NCBI RefSeq assembly: GCF_008843145.1
Contig: NZ_CP030265.1
Coordinates: forward strand, 1,161,001 to 1,225,000
Direction: 5' to 3'
DNA: 64,000 nucleotides
From: Skermanella pratensis
GTDB taxonomy: Bacteria > Pseudomonadota > Alphaproteobacteria > Azospirillales > Azospirillaceae
Shown here piece by piece: positions 1 to 8,582 of the stretch. The translations under genes and the position numbers were made by a program. Numbering within the stretch: position 1 is the first letter of the stretch; each line of letters opens with the position of its first letter. The notes below the pieces were generated by a model. The model was not told the origin of the DNA and searched no databases. It worked only from the letters and a program-made list of their open reading frames with translations.

Positions 1-913
1 GCGAGCTGCGGAGTCGCCGCCGGCGAGGCCGAGCCCGAGGCGCTTCTGCGCAACGCCGAACTGGCCTGCGAGCGCGCGGTCGAGGCGGGCGGCGGGACCT
101 GCCTGTACGACGAGACCATGCACGCCGCGCAGCTGGACCGGTTGAGCCTTGAAACCGACCTGCGCCGTGCGATCGACGACGGCGACCAGATCTGGGTCGC
201 CTACCAGCCGATCGTGGCGTTGCCGGATGGCCGCCTCGCCGGGTTCGAGGCGCTGGTGCGTTGGGACCATCCGACCCGCGGCAGGGTGCCGCCCGGGATC
301 TTCATCCCGATTGCCGAAGTAACCGGCTTGATCGTGCCGCTCGGCCGCCTGGTTTTGAACAGGGCGTGCCACCAGATGGTGCGCTGGACGGCGATGCGGG
401 GGCAAGGCGCCGAGCCGCTGTTCATGAGCATCAACCTCTCCGCCCGGCAGCTCGGCGACCGCGACCTGCTGGATACGGTGGCGGAGGCGCTGGCGGAAAG
501 CGGCGTCGATCCCGCTCAGGTCAAGCTGGAACTGACCGAGACCGCGGCCATGAGCCATGCCGGAGAAACCATCGGCCTGCTCTGGCAGCTGAAGGCGCTT
601 GGATTGCGGCTGTCGATCGACGATTTCGGCACCGGCTACTCGTCGCTCAGCTATCTCCACCGGTTTCCGGTCGATTCGCTGAAGGTCGACCGAGAGCCGG
701 GACATGGTCCGGATCATCGTCGATCTCGCCCATCTGCTGAAGCTGGAGGTCATCGCCGAAGGAATCGAAACGGCGGAGGACGCGAAGCTGCTGTCCGACA
801 TGGCCTGCGGCTTCGGCCAGGGCTACCTGTTCAGCGCGCCGCTGCCGCCGCAGGAGGCGGCCGGCTGGATCACCGCGCCCGGAAGTGCCGAGCGGGAGAT
901 ATCGCTGACCTGA
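1..913 (+). pseudogene. GGDEF-EAL c-di-GMP protein, 3' part, frame broken
   Basis: The frame is open from base 1, so the gene begins before the window. The first ~35 residues look like the end of a GGDEF domain (ALLRNAELACERA). An EAL phosphodiesterase domain follows, with GFEALVRW at bases 241-264, the metal-site motif LELTETAAMS, and [14 protein letters not shown]. After LKVDR, near base 692, the frame is lost. It resumes in another frame as MVRIIVDLAHLL...VIAEGIETAED and stops at 911-913. The usual stretch of about a dozen residues after KVDR is missing, so this is probably a deletion of 3n+2 bases. The domain would make or degrade cyclic di-GMP if intact; as read, the EAL fold is disrupted. 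Confidence 0.85.
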
Positions 914-918
914 TCAAC

Positions 919-1018
919 CGTAGGTGGGCCTTCGCCCGTCAGGGCGAACGCCGACACCCTGCGTCAACGTTCCGGCCACGCTGTCGGCGTCGGCCTTCGG
1001 CCGAGGCCGACCTACGGT
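919..1018. repeat. Compound palindromic intergenic repeat, copy 1
   Basis: It begins 6 bases after the stop of the EAL gene. An outer perfect 9-bp inverted repeat (ACCGTAGGT at 917-925, ACCTACGGT at 1010-1018) encloses an inner hairpin, GCCGACA at 950-956 with TGTCGGC at 982-988, whose loop contains CAACGTTCC. A diverged second copy lies at 10215-10290. It looks like a REP/MITE-type dispersed element; no coding capacity is evident. Confidence 0.6.
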
Positions 1019-1104
1019 AATTCAATCAGAACCACTGCGCCGGGCCACTAGCCCGCCTACAAGACCCTACGATCGTAATTGGTGGCCGTAGGCCGTCAAA
1101 GCCG

Positions 1105-1138
1105 AAAACCGCCGCCGGACGATGCCGGGGCGGTTTTT
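1105..1138. terminator. Bidirectional hairpin terminator downstream of rpsU
   Basis: Perfect 9-bp stem AAAACCGCC (1105-1113) and GGCGGTTTT (1129-1137), giving a T-run on both strands. It lies about 50 bp past the stop of minus-strand rpsU, the expected place for its intrinsic terminator. Confidence 0.7.
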
Positions 1139-1189
1139 GCAAGCTTGGTCTGGAGTCCGCAGTCTCGACGGGCGCGGACCGTCAGTCGA

Positions 1190-1393
1190 TCAATAGCCTT
1201 CACGCTCCATGCGCTTGCGCAGCAGCTTGCGGGTGCGGCGGACGGCCTCCGCCTTCTCACGCGCACGCTTCTCCGAGGGCTTCTCGTAGTTGCGCCGCAG
1301 CTTCATTTCACGGAAAATCCCCTCGCGCTGCATCTTCTTCTTCAGCGCGCGCAGGGCCTGATCGACGTTGTTGTCACGAACCAGCACTTGCAC
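1190..1393 (-). CDS. rpsU: 30S ribosomal protein S21
   Basis: 67-aa small basic protein. It starts [18 protein letters not shown] after the initiator and has the alphaproteobacterial core [17 protein letters not shown]21 sits on the 30S platform and helps initiation base-pairing. I place the start at the GTG at 1391-1393 because GGAGAG lies 8 nt upstream and homologues begin at this point; a TTG six codons earlier is open but would put the Shine-Dalgarno inside the gene. It is divergent from def and followed by a strong hairpin terminator. Confidence 0.95.
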   Translation of the reverse strand: MQVLVRDNNVDQALRALKKKMQREGIFREMKLRRNYEKPSEKRAREKAEAVRRTRKLLRKRMEREGY

Positions 1394-1584
1394 GGTTTGG
1401 TGTCTCTCCAACAGTTGAATTCAAACGCACGATGCGCAAAGGGCACCCGTCCGACTTAGGTCGCGGGTTCTAGCATGCCGGGGAGCCCTTTCTCAAGGAC
1501 TAAACGGTTGCCGACCGCATCCGTTCCGTCAAACCGGTGCGGCGCGGGCTTTGCTTCCGCAGCTTATACACCCATACTGGGGCC

Positions 1585-2193
1585 ATGGCTATTCTGAAGA
1601 TCGCCCGCATGGGGCATCCCGTCCTGCGCCGGGTCGCCGATCCCGTCGAGGACCCGTCCGACCCGGAAATCCAGCGCCTGATCGCCGACATGGCGGAGAC
1701 CATGGCCGACGCATCGGGCGCCGGTCTGGCGGCGCCGCAGGTCCATGTGCCGAAAAGGATCATCCTGTTCATCGTACCGGCCGAGCGTGCGACGATGGAG
1801 GGGGAGGAGGACCGACCGCGCGGGCTGTCGGTGCTGATCAACCCGGTGATCGAACTGGTCGGCACCGACATGGTGCCGGGGTGGGAAGGCTGCCTGTCGA
1901 TCCCGGGCCTGCGCGGCATCGTGCCGCGCCACGCCCATATCCGCTATCGCGGGCTGGACGCCGAGGGCCGGCCGGTGGAGCGCGAGGCCAGTGGATTCCA
2001 TGCCCGCGTCGTCCAGCACGAACTGGACCATCTCGACGGCGTGCTCTATCCGGACAGGATGCCGGACTTGGCCCTGCTGACCTTCAACGAGGAAACCCGC
2101 TATTTTCCCGACGACCTGTCGGAGTTGGCTTTGCGGGGCCGCGACGCCACATCCTTGACTGAAACCACTGACGGGAACGGGACCCACGAATGA
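1585..2193 (+). CDS. def: Peptide deformylase
   Basis: 202 aa from the ATG at 1585 (MAILKIARMGHP, the usual start of the family). It removes the formyl group from initiator methionine of nascent proteins, using a metal-dependent site. All three signature motifs are present: GAGLAAPQ, EGCLSIPG (metal-ligand Cys) and QHELDHLDG (HExxH-type metal ligands and general base). An upstream in-frame ATG would add 16 residues that homologues lack. The stop overlaps the next start by 4 nt (ATGA), so it is coupled to the COQ9 gene. Confidence 0.95.
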   Translation: MAILKIARMGHPVLRRVADPVEDPSDPEIQRLIADMAETMADASGAGLAAPQVHVPKRIILFIVPAERATMEGEEDRPRGLSVLINPVIELVGTDMVPGWEGCLSIPGLRGIVPRHAHIRYRGLDAEGRPVEREASGFHARVVQHELDHLDGVLYPDRMPDLALLTFNEETRYFPDDLSELALRGRDATSLTETTDGNGTHE

Positions 2194-2876
2194 ACGGGGC
2201 TGGAATGGAAGAAGAAGGGTTCGATCTCGACCGGATCAGGGACGAAATCCTCGAAGCGATGCTGCCCAACGTCATCTTCGACGGCTGGACCAACCAGTCC
2301 CTGCGCGACGCGGTCGCGCTGACCGGTCATGACGGCGGCACGGCGCAGCTGGCCTTTCCCGGCGGCATCCCGCAGATCGTCGGGCATTTCAGCGGCTGGG
2401 CCGACCGCAAGATGCTGGAGGAACTGGACAGGCACGATCTCGCCGCCATGAAGGTCCGCGACCGCATCACCCTGGCGGTCCGCGCCCGGCTGGAGGTGCT
2501 GGCGCTCCACGAGGAGGCGGTCCGGCGCGCCCTGACTTTCCTGGCCCTGCCGCAGAACACGGCGCTGGGCGGCAGGATCGTCTACCGCACGGTCGATGCC
2601 ATGTGGTACGCGGCGGGCGACACCTCGACCGACCACAACTACTATACCAAGCGCGCCCTGCTGGCCGCCGTCCTGACCTCGACCACGCTCTACTGGCTGA
2701 ACGATCAATCGGAGGGCAAGGCCGACACCTGGGCTTTCCTGGACCGCCGGATCGCAGACGTGATGCGGGTCGGGCGGACCACCGGCAGGGTGTCGGGCCT
2801 CGGCGGCATGCTTGCCAACCTGCCGTCGCCCTTCCGGTTCGCCCGGAACGTGCGCCGCCGGGCGTCCGGCTACTGA
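2190..2876 (+). CDS. COQ9-family ubiquinone biosynthesis protein
   Basis: 228 aa. COQ9 proteins are lipid-binding helical proteins that present the quinone precursor to the COQ7 hydroxylase. The body has the characteristic run FDGWTNQSLRDAVALTG, then LTFLALPQNTALGGRIVYRTVDAMWYAAGD-type text and STDHNYYTKRALLAAV, typical of the alphaproteobacterial/mitochondrial family. It overlaps def by 4 nt. The C-terminus is basic (FRFARNVRRRASGY), which fits peripheral membrane contact. The convergent gene stops 3 nt beyond it. Confidence 0.88.
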   Translation: MNGAGMEEEGFDLDRIRDEILEAMLPNVIFDGWTNQSLRDAVALTGHDGGTAQLAFPGGIPQIVGHFSGWADRKMLEELDRHDLAAMKVRDRITLAVRARLEVLALHEEAVRRALTFLALPQNTALGGRIVYRTVDAMWYAAGDTSTDHNYYTKRALLAAVLTSTTLYWLNDQSEGKADTWAFLDRRIADVMRVGRTTGRVSGLGGMLANLPSPFRFARNVRRRASGY

Positions 2877-2879
2877 CGC

Positions 2880-3824
2880 CTACTCGGCCGCGATGCCCCG
2901 GGAGACCTCCGCCAGGGTCTCCCGCAATCCCTCCGCGACGAGGGTGTCGGCGGTGAAGCCGAAGGCTTCCGCCGCCCGGCGCGGATCGCCCAGGGATTCG
3001 CGGATGTCCCCGGCGCGGGAGGGGCCGTGGGCGATGCGCGGCTCGACCCCGCCGATGCGCGAGATGATCCGCGCCAGTTCCAGCACCGTCGTCGGCCGGC
3101 CGGTGCAGACATTGTAGACGGCGCTGCCCTGCGGCTTGCCGTCCATCGCGGCCACCAGGTGCCGGACCACATCCGAGACATAGACGAAATCGCGGGTCTG
3201 GCCGCCGTCGCCGTTCACGGTGATCTCCCGGCGTCCGGCCACCCGGTCGGCGAAGATCGCGATCACCCCGGAATAGGGCGATTTCGGGTCCTGGCGCGGC
3301 CCGTAGACATTGAAGAAGCGGAATCCCGTGGACGGCACGCCGTGGACCCGCCACGCCACCCGGCCGTGAAGCTCGCAGCCCAGCTTGTCCGCGCCATAGG
3401 CCGACAGGGGGGCGGTCGCCGCGGTCTCGGCCAGCGGCATGTCCGGATTGTCGCCATAGACCGCCGCCGATGAGGCGTAGACGACCGGCACGGGGCCGCA
3501 CGGGTTGCAGGCCCGGGCGGCGTCGAACACGGCGACGGTGCCGGTCAGGTTGATCCGGTGGGTGCCCAGCCAGTCCTCGTTGCCGCGCTGGACCGAGGCG
3601 ACGGCCGCCAGGTGGAAGCATCCGTCCACGCCGGCCATGGCCCGGGACACCGCCGCGGCATCCGCCACGTCGCCGACCATCAGCCCGACGCCCGGCGGCA
3701 GGTTGGACCGCCGCCCCGTGGACAGATCGTCGAGCACCCGCACGCGGTCGCCGCGCGCGACCAGAGCGTCCACCAGATGCGAGCCGATGAAGCCGCAACC
3801 ACCGGTAACCAGCCAGAAAGCCAT
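2880..3824 (-). CDS. NAD-dependent epimerase/dehydratase (SDR family)
   Basis: 314 aa, extended short-chain dehydrogenase acting on nucleotide sugars. The N-terminal Rossmann motif is GGCGFIGSHLVDAL. The active-site YxxxK is in SAYGADKLGCE, preceded by the Ser-rich strand YASSAAVYGDN. FRFFNVYGPRQDP and NGDGGQTRDFVYVSDVV are typical of UDP-glucose 4-epimerase-like members. The start is the ATG at 3822-3824; the open frame extends upstream, but homologues begin just before the GxxGxxG motif. The exact substrate cannot be told from sequence. It is monocistronic and convergent with the def-COQ9 pair. Confidence 0.88.
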   Translation of the reverse strand: MAFWLVTGGCGFIGSHLVDALVARGDRVRVLDDLSTGRRSNLPPGVGLMVGDVADAAAVSRAMAGVDGCFHLAAVASVQRGNEDWLGTHRINLTGTVAVFDAARACNPCGPVPVVYASSAAVYGDNPDMPLAETAATAPLSAYGADKLGCELHGRVAWRVHGVPSTGFRFFNVYGPRQDPKSPYSGVIAIFADRVAGRREITVNGDGGQTRDFVYVSDVVRHLVAAMDGKPQGSAVYNVCTGRPTTVLELARIISRIGGVEPRIAHGPSRAGDIRESLGDPRRAAEAFGFTADTLVAEGLRETLAEVSRGIAAE

Positions 3825-4002
3825 GGAATTCCCCAGAACGTACAAACCGGGGAAAACGATCGGCATGCCGCCGGGTTGCCTCGGATGCCGCCGTGCAGAA
3901 GCATTGCTTCGAAAGGACGCCCCTGCCGGCAAAGCGGCAGCCATCCGGCGGCTGGCGGGTTATAAGGGGACTGAAGCCCCAACCGCTGGAGGAGAGATCG
4001 TC

Positions 4003-4284
4003 GTGGAAGAAACGAAAGTCACGGCCGCCCTGCCGACTGCGACCGTCGAGATGACGGTCCGCGAGCATCGGGACGGCGGATCGGAAGTGATGACCATCAG
4101 CATCCGTGCCACCCCGTCGTTCCAGTCGATCGGCGAGGCGTTCCGGCCGGCGGCCCTGATGTGGGCCAACCCGGTCGGGCTGTGGATGCAGATGGCCGCG
4201 CTGGCATGGCAGCCCTGGCTCGACCTCGCCGGAAGTGCCGCCGCCCGCCAACTGCCGAAGCCGGACGGTCCCGCTACTCGGTGA
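4003..4284 (+). CDS. Small protein of unknown function (93 aa)
   Basis: I do not recognise the family. The GTG at 4003 is preceded by GGAGGAGAG at a good distance, which decides the start. The N-terminal half is polar. The C-terminal half has a Trp/Met-rich amphipathic helix (LWMQMAALAWQPWLDL), a pattern seen in small proteins that bind polyhydroxyalkanoate granules or membranes, but that parallel is only a resemblance. It overlaps the convergent dehydrogenase gene by 11 bp at the 3' end. Confidence 0.6.
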   Translation: MEETKVTAALPTATVEMTVREHRDGGSEVMTISIRATPSFQSIGEAFRPAALMWANPVGLWMQMAALAWQPWLDLAGSAAARQLPKPDGPATR

Positions 4285-5227
4285 TGGCCTTGCCGGCCTG
4301 GGCCTTGTGCGCGGCCAGGGCCATCAGCCGACGGTCGCGCCAGTCCTGCCGGGCCTGGAGCCGGTCTTCCGACAGCAGCAGGCGGCGCTGCCGCTCGATC
4401 CTGCCGGTGGTGTTCTGGTCCCACGCCCTCGGTTCCGCCTGGCTCTGCGCCAGCTCGTAATACATCTGCCCGTAGCGCGAGATGTAATCGACGATGCCGC
4501 CCGGCGCGTTCAGGTCGATCGTCTCGAACGGGCCCATGAAGGACCAGCGCAGGCCCAGGCCTTCGCGAATGGTCTTGTCCACGTCATCGACGGTGACCAC
4601 GCCGTCCTGGACCAGCTTGAACGCCTCGTTCAGCAGCGCCCCTTGCAGCCGGTTCAGCACGAAGCCGGGGATCTCGCGCGTGGTGCGGACCGGCTCCTGC
4701 CCGAGGGCCGTCATCAACGCCTGGGTCCGCAGGACGACCTCCTCGTCGGTCCAGGGGGCGGGGATCAGCTCGACCAGGGGAATCAGGTAGGTGGGATTGA
4801 CGGGATGGGCCACGAGGCAGCGCGCGCGGCCCGCCAGGTGCTCGGTGAAACTGGAAGCCGGCAGCCCCGACGAGGAGCTGGCGATCGCCGCCTCGGGCTC
4901 GGCCAGGCGGTCCAGTTCCGAGAACAGCTCGCGCTTCACGTCCACCTGCTCGACGACGCATTCCTGCACGTGGCTGGCTCCGCCGACGGCCTCCGCCAGG
5001 TCGGAACTCGGTTCGATCCGCTCCAGCAGCCGGTCCGGCTCGACCGCGATCAGGCCGAAATTGAACAGGTCGCGCAGGTTGCCTTCGATGACCTTCATCG
5101 CCAGGGGCAGGGCTTCGGGATTGCTGTCGAAAAGGGCAACCCGGCGGTTGGCGCGGGCGCAGACGATCGCCCAGCCGCGTCCCACCAGTCCGGCGCCGAC
5201 AACGGCGATCTTGTCCACCATGGCCAT
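4274..5227 (-). CDS. 3-hydroxyacyl-CoA dehydrogenase family protein (lambda-crystallin type)
   Basis: 317 aa. The N-terminal NAD-binding fold has VGAGLVGRGWAIVCARA. The substrate domain has SSSSGLPASSF, the catalytic-His region CLVAHPVNPTYLIPLVELIP, and GFVLNRLQGALLNEAF with GLRWSFMGPFETIDLN. This layout matches the 3-hydroxybutyryl-CoA/L-carnitine/L-gulonate dehydrogenase branch, which oxidises a 3-hydroxy group with NAD. The substrate is not decidable here. The start ATG at 5227 has GGAG 8-9 nt upstream. The 246 bp upstream (5228-5473) is unusually AT-rich near 5355-5400 and probably holds the promoter. Confidence 0.88.
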   Translation of the reverse strand: MAMVDKIAVVGAGLVGRGWAIVCARANRRVALFDSNPEALPLAMKVIEGNLRDLFNFGLIAVEPDRLLERIEPSSDLAEAVGGASHVQECVVEQVDVKRELFSELDRLAEPEAAIASSSSGLPASSFTEHLAGRARCLVAHPVNPTYLIPLVELIPAPWTDEEVVLRTQALMTALGQEPVRTTREIPGFVLNRLQGALLNEAFKLVQDGVVTVDDVDKTIREGLGLRWSFMGPFETIDLNAPGGIVDYISRYGQMYYELAQSQAEPRAWDQNTTGRIERQRRLLLSEDRLQARQDWRDRRLMALAAHKAQAGKAITE

Positions 5228-5473
5228 GGGGTTTCTCCACTTTCTTCGGTATCTAGCGGATCAGTTACTGGATCCTCTTTCCCGCGCCGGAAGGGATCGG
5301 GAAGAGCGTCTGGCTGCGCGACCCTAGGCCCTCGGACAACCCGAATCGAGTCCGAAACGATCTATATCTCATATATTTCGTTTCTACTTTGAAATGAAGT
5401 TGAGAGTAGTCATCGGGACTGCTTTCCCGACCTGATCCGGTGCCCGTCGCCATGGGGAGCGGCCATGCCGAGT

Positions 5474-6415
5474 TCAGGCGACACGGTGTCGCGGCGCGTC
5501 GCCCGCCAGCACGGCGGCGACTTCCGAGACGACGTCCATGCCCATCCGCTCCATCGCCTCCGCGGTGGCGGCCCCGATATGCGGCGTGGCGACGAAGTTG
5601 GGCAGGGACAGCAGGGGATGGCCGCGGGGCGGCGGTTCCTCCAGGAAGACATCCGTGGCCGCACCGGAGATGGTGCCGCCGGACAGCGCGTCGTGCAGCG
5701 CCGCCTCGTCCACGATGCCGCCGCGCGACAGGTTCAGGACCATGGCCTCTGGACGCATCAGGGCCAGCCGGCGCGCATCGATCAGCTTCTCGGTGTCTCG
5801 GCTCAGGGGAATGTGCAGGGTCAGCAGGTCGACGCGGGGCAGCAATTCCTCGAGGGTGGCGCAGCGCTCGGCGCCGGCTTTCCGGAAGGCGTCCGGGGGC
5901 GCGAACGGATCATATGCCAGGATCGGGGCGCCGAAGGCCGATCTGAACAATGCCGCGGTGCGCCGTCCGATGCTGCCCATGCCGACCACCCCGACGGTCC
6001 TGCCGGTCAGTTCGATCCCGCGGGGCGGCGGCCCGGCCAGACTGCCGTCCCGCAGCATCCGGTCCAGCTGGGCGATCCGGCGCGCCACGGAGAGCGCCAG
6101 GCCGACCGAAAGTTCGGCCACCGCGTTGGCATTGGCGCCGGGGGTGCTGACGACAACCACGCCGCGTTCGCGGGCGGCGTCCAGATCGATGTTGTCGACG
6201 CCCACGCCGTGCTTGCCGATCACCTTCAGCCGGGGAGCCGCCGCGATCAGCTCGCGCGGGATCTTGCCCGTCCGGACGATCAGGCCGTCCGCATCCTCGT
6301 GCCACCGCGTGTTGGCAGGGTCGTCCGCGTCGATCACGTCGCAACTTTGTCTCAGGGTCGCGATCGCGCTCGAAGCGATCGGTTCCAGCACATAGACGAG
6401 AGGGCGTTCCACCAT
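5474..6415 (-). CDS. D-isomer-specific 2-hydroxyacid dehydrogenase
   Basis: 313 aa from the ATG at 6413-6415 (MVERPLVYVLEPIA). NAD-dependent oxidoreductase of the phosphoglycerate-dehydrogenase superfamily. The cofactor loop is GVVGMGSIGRRTAALF. The catalytic Arg is in NLSRGGIVDE, the Glu in VFLEEPPP and the His in TPHIGAAT. KHGVGVDNIDLDAARERGV is the usual substrate-side segment. There is no ACT or other regulatory domain, so it is more likely a glyoxylate/hydroxypyruvate-type enzyme than a full SerA. It has its own upstream region with a repeated motif at 6527-6582. Confidence 0.9.
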   Translation of the reverse strand: MVERPLVYVLEPIASSAIATLRQSCDVIDADDPANTRWHEDADGLIVRTGKIPRELIAAAPRLKVIGKHGVGVDNIDLDAARERGVVVVSTPGANANAVAELSVGLALSVARRIAQLDRMLRDGSLAGPPPRGIELTGRTVGVVGMGSIGRRTAALFRSAFGAPILAYDPFAPPDAFRKAGAERCATLEELLPRVDLLTLHIPLSRDTEKLIDARRLALMRPEAMVLNLSRGGIVDEAALHDALSGGTISGAATDVFLEEPPPRGHPLLSLPNFVATPHIGAATAEAMERMGMDVVSEVAAVLAGDAPRHRVA

Positions 6416-6526
6416 GTCAGTTTCGCATACCTGTCTTCTTCGCCCGGCCATCGGGATGCCCGATGCGGCATCCCTTTCGCGCCAAGCCCCATCAACGCCA
6501 TGGCTACCGCCGCCGGGTCACCGCCG

Positions 6527-6582
6527 GGGTAGACCGCCCCCGGGTAGACCGCTCCTGGGGTAGACCGAAGGTAACGGTCTAC
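6527..6582. repeat. Three direct plus one inverted copy of GTAGACCG
   Basis: GGGTAGACCG occurs at 6527-6536, 6542-6551 and 6558-6567. The last copy forms a perfect 8-bp inverted repeat with CGGTCTAC at 6575-6582 across a 7-nt loop. It lies 110-170 bp upstream of the minus-strand 2-hydroxyacid dehydrogenase, a plausible position for an operator array. No protein is known from this sequence to bind it. Confidence 0.55.
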
Positions 6583-6700
6583 GGACGCGGAGGTTCATGC
6601 CTGTCCGGCACGGCTCCTGAAGCCAGCGCGACAAGTATGGCGGACTGTGGAAAAATCCATGGAAAATGGGCGGACCCCGGCGGGCATCTGCCGGATTCTC

Positions 6701-7207
6701 CTATCGGTTCTCTCTTTCGAGGTAACTCCCCTCGGTGCGCAGGCCGACGCTGAACTCGTGAACCGCCCGGTCGCGCCGGTATCGCACCGTCGTCAGTTCG
6801 CCGTCGCGGCACCTGAGATCGATCTGCTGAGGCACCAGCCCCTCCTCGCCGAAGGTCCGCGGCAGTTCGACCACGTTCCCGATCCTGACGACGACGGCAC
6901 CAATGCCGCGGCTTTCCGGCACTCCGGCGGCGCGGAACCGCAGCGTCACGGCGCCGCCCGCCCCCGGCAGGTCGATCGGGCCGAAGCTGACCGGCGGCGT
7001 ACCGACTCCTTCCCTCAGGAGTTCCAGCGGGATTTCGAGGTTGGCGATGCCGAAGCCGCGGCAGCCCGCCAGGGTGATCGCGACCGGCTGGGCCGAATGG
7101 AGATGGGCCGACAGGAAATATCCCGCAGTGCCCGTCACCGCCCCGAGCGGGACGAGCAATGCTGCCGCCATTCCGCGGTTCAGGCCGCGTCCGGTGATCC
7201 TGCGCAT
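6701..7207 (-). CDS. Membrane-anchored protein of unknown function, paralogue A
   Basis: 168 aa, family not recognised. One N-terminal hydrophobic segment (about residues 12-33, ending in SAHLHSAQP) is followed by a soluble, probably periplasmic, beta-rich domain. It shares layout with the protein at 9558-10088: anchor, then an isolated Cys (AGCRGFG versus AQIACGLP), then VTLRFRA/VRLRFSA, a VVVRIGNVVELP/VSRVNDVLHLP strand, and IDLRCRDGE/ILLHCRND near the end. It is the last gene of the minus-strand sigma/anti-sigma block, 31 bp after the anti-sigma stop, so a role linked to that regulon is likely but unproven. Confidence 0.6.
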   Translation of the reverse strand: MRRITGRGLNRGMAAALLVPLGAVTGTAGYFLSAHLHSAQPVAITLAGCRGFGIANLEIPLELLREGVGTPPVSFGPIDLPGAGGAVTLRFRAAGVPESRGIGAVVVRIGNVVELPRTFGEEGLVPQQIDLRCRDGELTTVRYRRDRAVHEFSVGLRTEGSYLERENR

Positions 7208-7238
7208 CGGATCGGCCTGCCTGCGGGAGGCCGGCCGC

Positions 7239-8042
7239 TCAATAGTGGCGGTCCTGGTACGGCTGCGCCCGGGTCAATTGGGCGACGATGGCCTCCAGCT
7301 GGGTCTCGCTCGTGTCGGCGACGATGACGTAGCTCTGCTCGCCATTGCTCCAGTAGCCGACCCGCACGCCCCCGACCTCCGCCATATGCAGGCCGTCGGC
7401 GGGGCCGTCGTTGCGCGGCGACAGGCAGATGGTCAGCCGGTGACCTTCCCTGTCCTCATAGACGAGGCCGGCCAGGGGATGCTCCAGGCCCCCCATCACC
7501 CTGCCGCCGACCAGCTTCAGCCCGATCGGCGACAGTTCGGGGATATCGATCTGCTCGCCCAGGCGGGCGGACAGCAGCCGGGCCAGGTCCGCGCCCGTCG
7601 GGCTCGCGGTTCCGACTTGCGGAACGGGACCTTCGGCGAAGACCAGGTGGGCGCCGGTAGCCTCGACCACATATGTCGGCAGGCGGTCCGCGGCGACGTG
7701 ATGATACAGCTCGTTGGTGGTCCAGCCCGCCGCGACGAGAGCCACGATCGCCGCCGCCTGCCTCAACCAGGCCATGGGACGCCGGCCCAGCGACCGGTGC
7801 AGGCGGGTGCCGAGTTCGTCGGCCAGTTTCCGGGCCAGTTCGCGGGTATGCTCGGGATCGGAGTCGTGAGCCATATCGGCGGCCCCGATCGCCGTCAGAA
7901 GCTTCTGCTCGGCATAATCGTGCAGCCGCCTCCGGGCATCCGGGTCGAACTCGAGCCATGCCAGCACGATGGCTTCCTGCTCCGCCGCCAGCTGGCCGTC
8001 GAGGAACGCATGAAGGTCATTCTCGTCGATTTCGATCGTCAT
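7239..8042 (-). CDS. Membrane anti-sigma factor
   Basis: 267 aa from the ATG at 8040-8042. It begins IDENDLHAFLDGQL, the usual opening of cytoplasmic anti-sigma domains. One membrane segment follows (about residues 97-117, AAAIVALVAAGWTTNELYHH), then a ~150-residue periplasmic domain ending near VGYWSNGEQSYVIVAD. The zinc-finger HxxxCxxC of the ZAS type is absent, so it belongs to the zinc-free group. The start overlaps the ECF sigma stop by 4 nt (ATGA), the standard sigma/anti-sigma arrangement. Release of the sigma factor presumably follows a signal sensed by the outer domain. Confidence 0.82.
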   Translation of the reverse strand: MTIEIDENDLHAFLDGQLAAEQEAIVLAWLEFDPDARRRLHDYAEQKLLTAIGAADMAHDSDPEHTRELARKLADELGTRLHRSLGRRPMAWLRQAAAIVALVAAGWTTNELYHHVAADRLPTYVVEATGAHLVFAEGPVPQVGTASPTGADLARLLSARLGEQIDIPELSPIGLKLVGGRVMGGLEHPLAGLVYEDREGHRLTICLSPRNDGPADGLHMAEVGGVRVGYWSNGEQSYVIVADTSETQLEAIVAQLTRAQPYQDRHY

Positions 8043-8566
8043 TCCGACCCCCCGACCAGGCGGAGCTTCGGCCGCTTGGCCTGATTGAGCATGGAGCGCA
8101 GTGCCGCGCGGCCGCGACCGAGCCGCGACATGAATGTTCCGATCGGGACGCCCAGGCGCTTGGCCGCCTCCTCGTACTTCAGTTCCTCCGTGGCGATCAA
8201 CGTCACGGCGCGGCGCTGGTCCTCCGGCAGCTGGGACAGCGCGGCCATGACATCCTTCACCTCCAGGTGGCGGTGCTGGGCCGGCTCGGCCACGGTCTCC
8301 AGGCCGGCTGCCTCGGCGTCGGCCTTGACCGCGTTCTCCAGCGTCCGGCGCCGGAGACCGCTGACATGGACATTGTGCAGGATACGGAACAGCCACACGC
8401 GCAGGTCCGCATCCGGCCGGAAAGTGTCGGCCCCGGCGATCGCCTTCGAGAGGCATTCCTGCACCAGATCCTCCGCCTCGTCCGTATTGCGGGTGAGCGC
8501 GATGGCGTATCGGCGCAGGCTGGCGATATGGGTCGCCATCTCCTCCTTGAGCTTGCCGTGGGGCAT
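8039..8566 (-). CDS. ECF-type RNA polymerase sigma factor
   Basis: 175 aa. Region 2 is present as RRYAIALTRNTDEAEDLVQE, with WLFRILHNVHVSGLRRR. Region 4 is present as LSQLPEDQRRAVTLIATEEL and a helix-turn-helix YEEAAKRLGVPIGTFMSRLGRGRAALR. It directs RNA polymerase to a small stress regulon and usually to its own operon. It starts only 16 nt after the rpoH-type gene ends and overlaps its anti-sigma gene, so transcription probably comes from rpoH read-through, an internal promoter, or both. No PhyR or NepR is nearby, so it is not obviously EcfG. Confidence 0.92.
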   Translation of the reverse strand: MPHGKLKEEMATHIASLRRYAIALTRNTDEAEDLVQECLSKAIAGADTFRPDADLRVWLFRILHNVHVSGLRRRTLENAVKADAEAAGLETVAEPAQHRHLEVKDVMAALSQLPEDQRRAVTLIATEELKYEEAAKRLGVPIGTFMSRLGRGRAALRSMLNQAKRPKLRLVGGSE

Positions 8567-8582
8567 GGTCTCCGGCGTCCCG

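Noticed and set aside
2467-4251. 594-codon minus-strand frame covering the epimerase
   Set aside because: It overlaps the true epimerase in another frame and is low-complexity shadow sequence.
8039-8566. EcfG general-stress sigma factor
   Set aside because: No PhyR/NepR neighbours, and the anti-sigma is a membrane protein rather than NepR.
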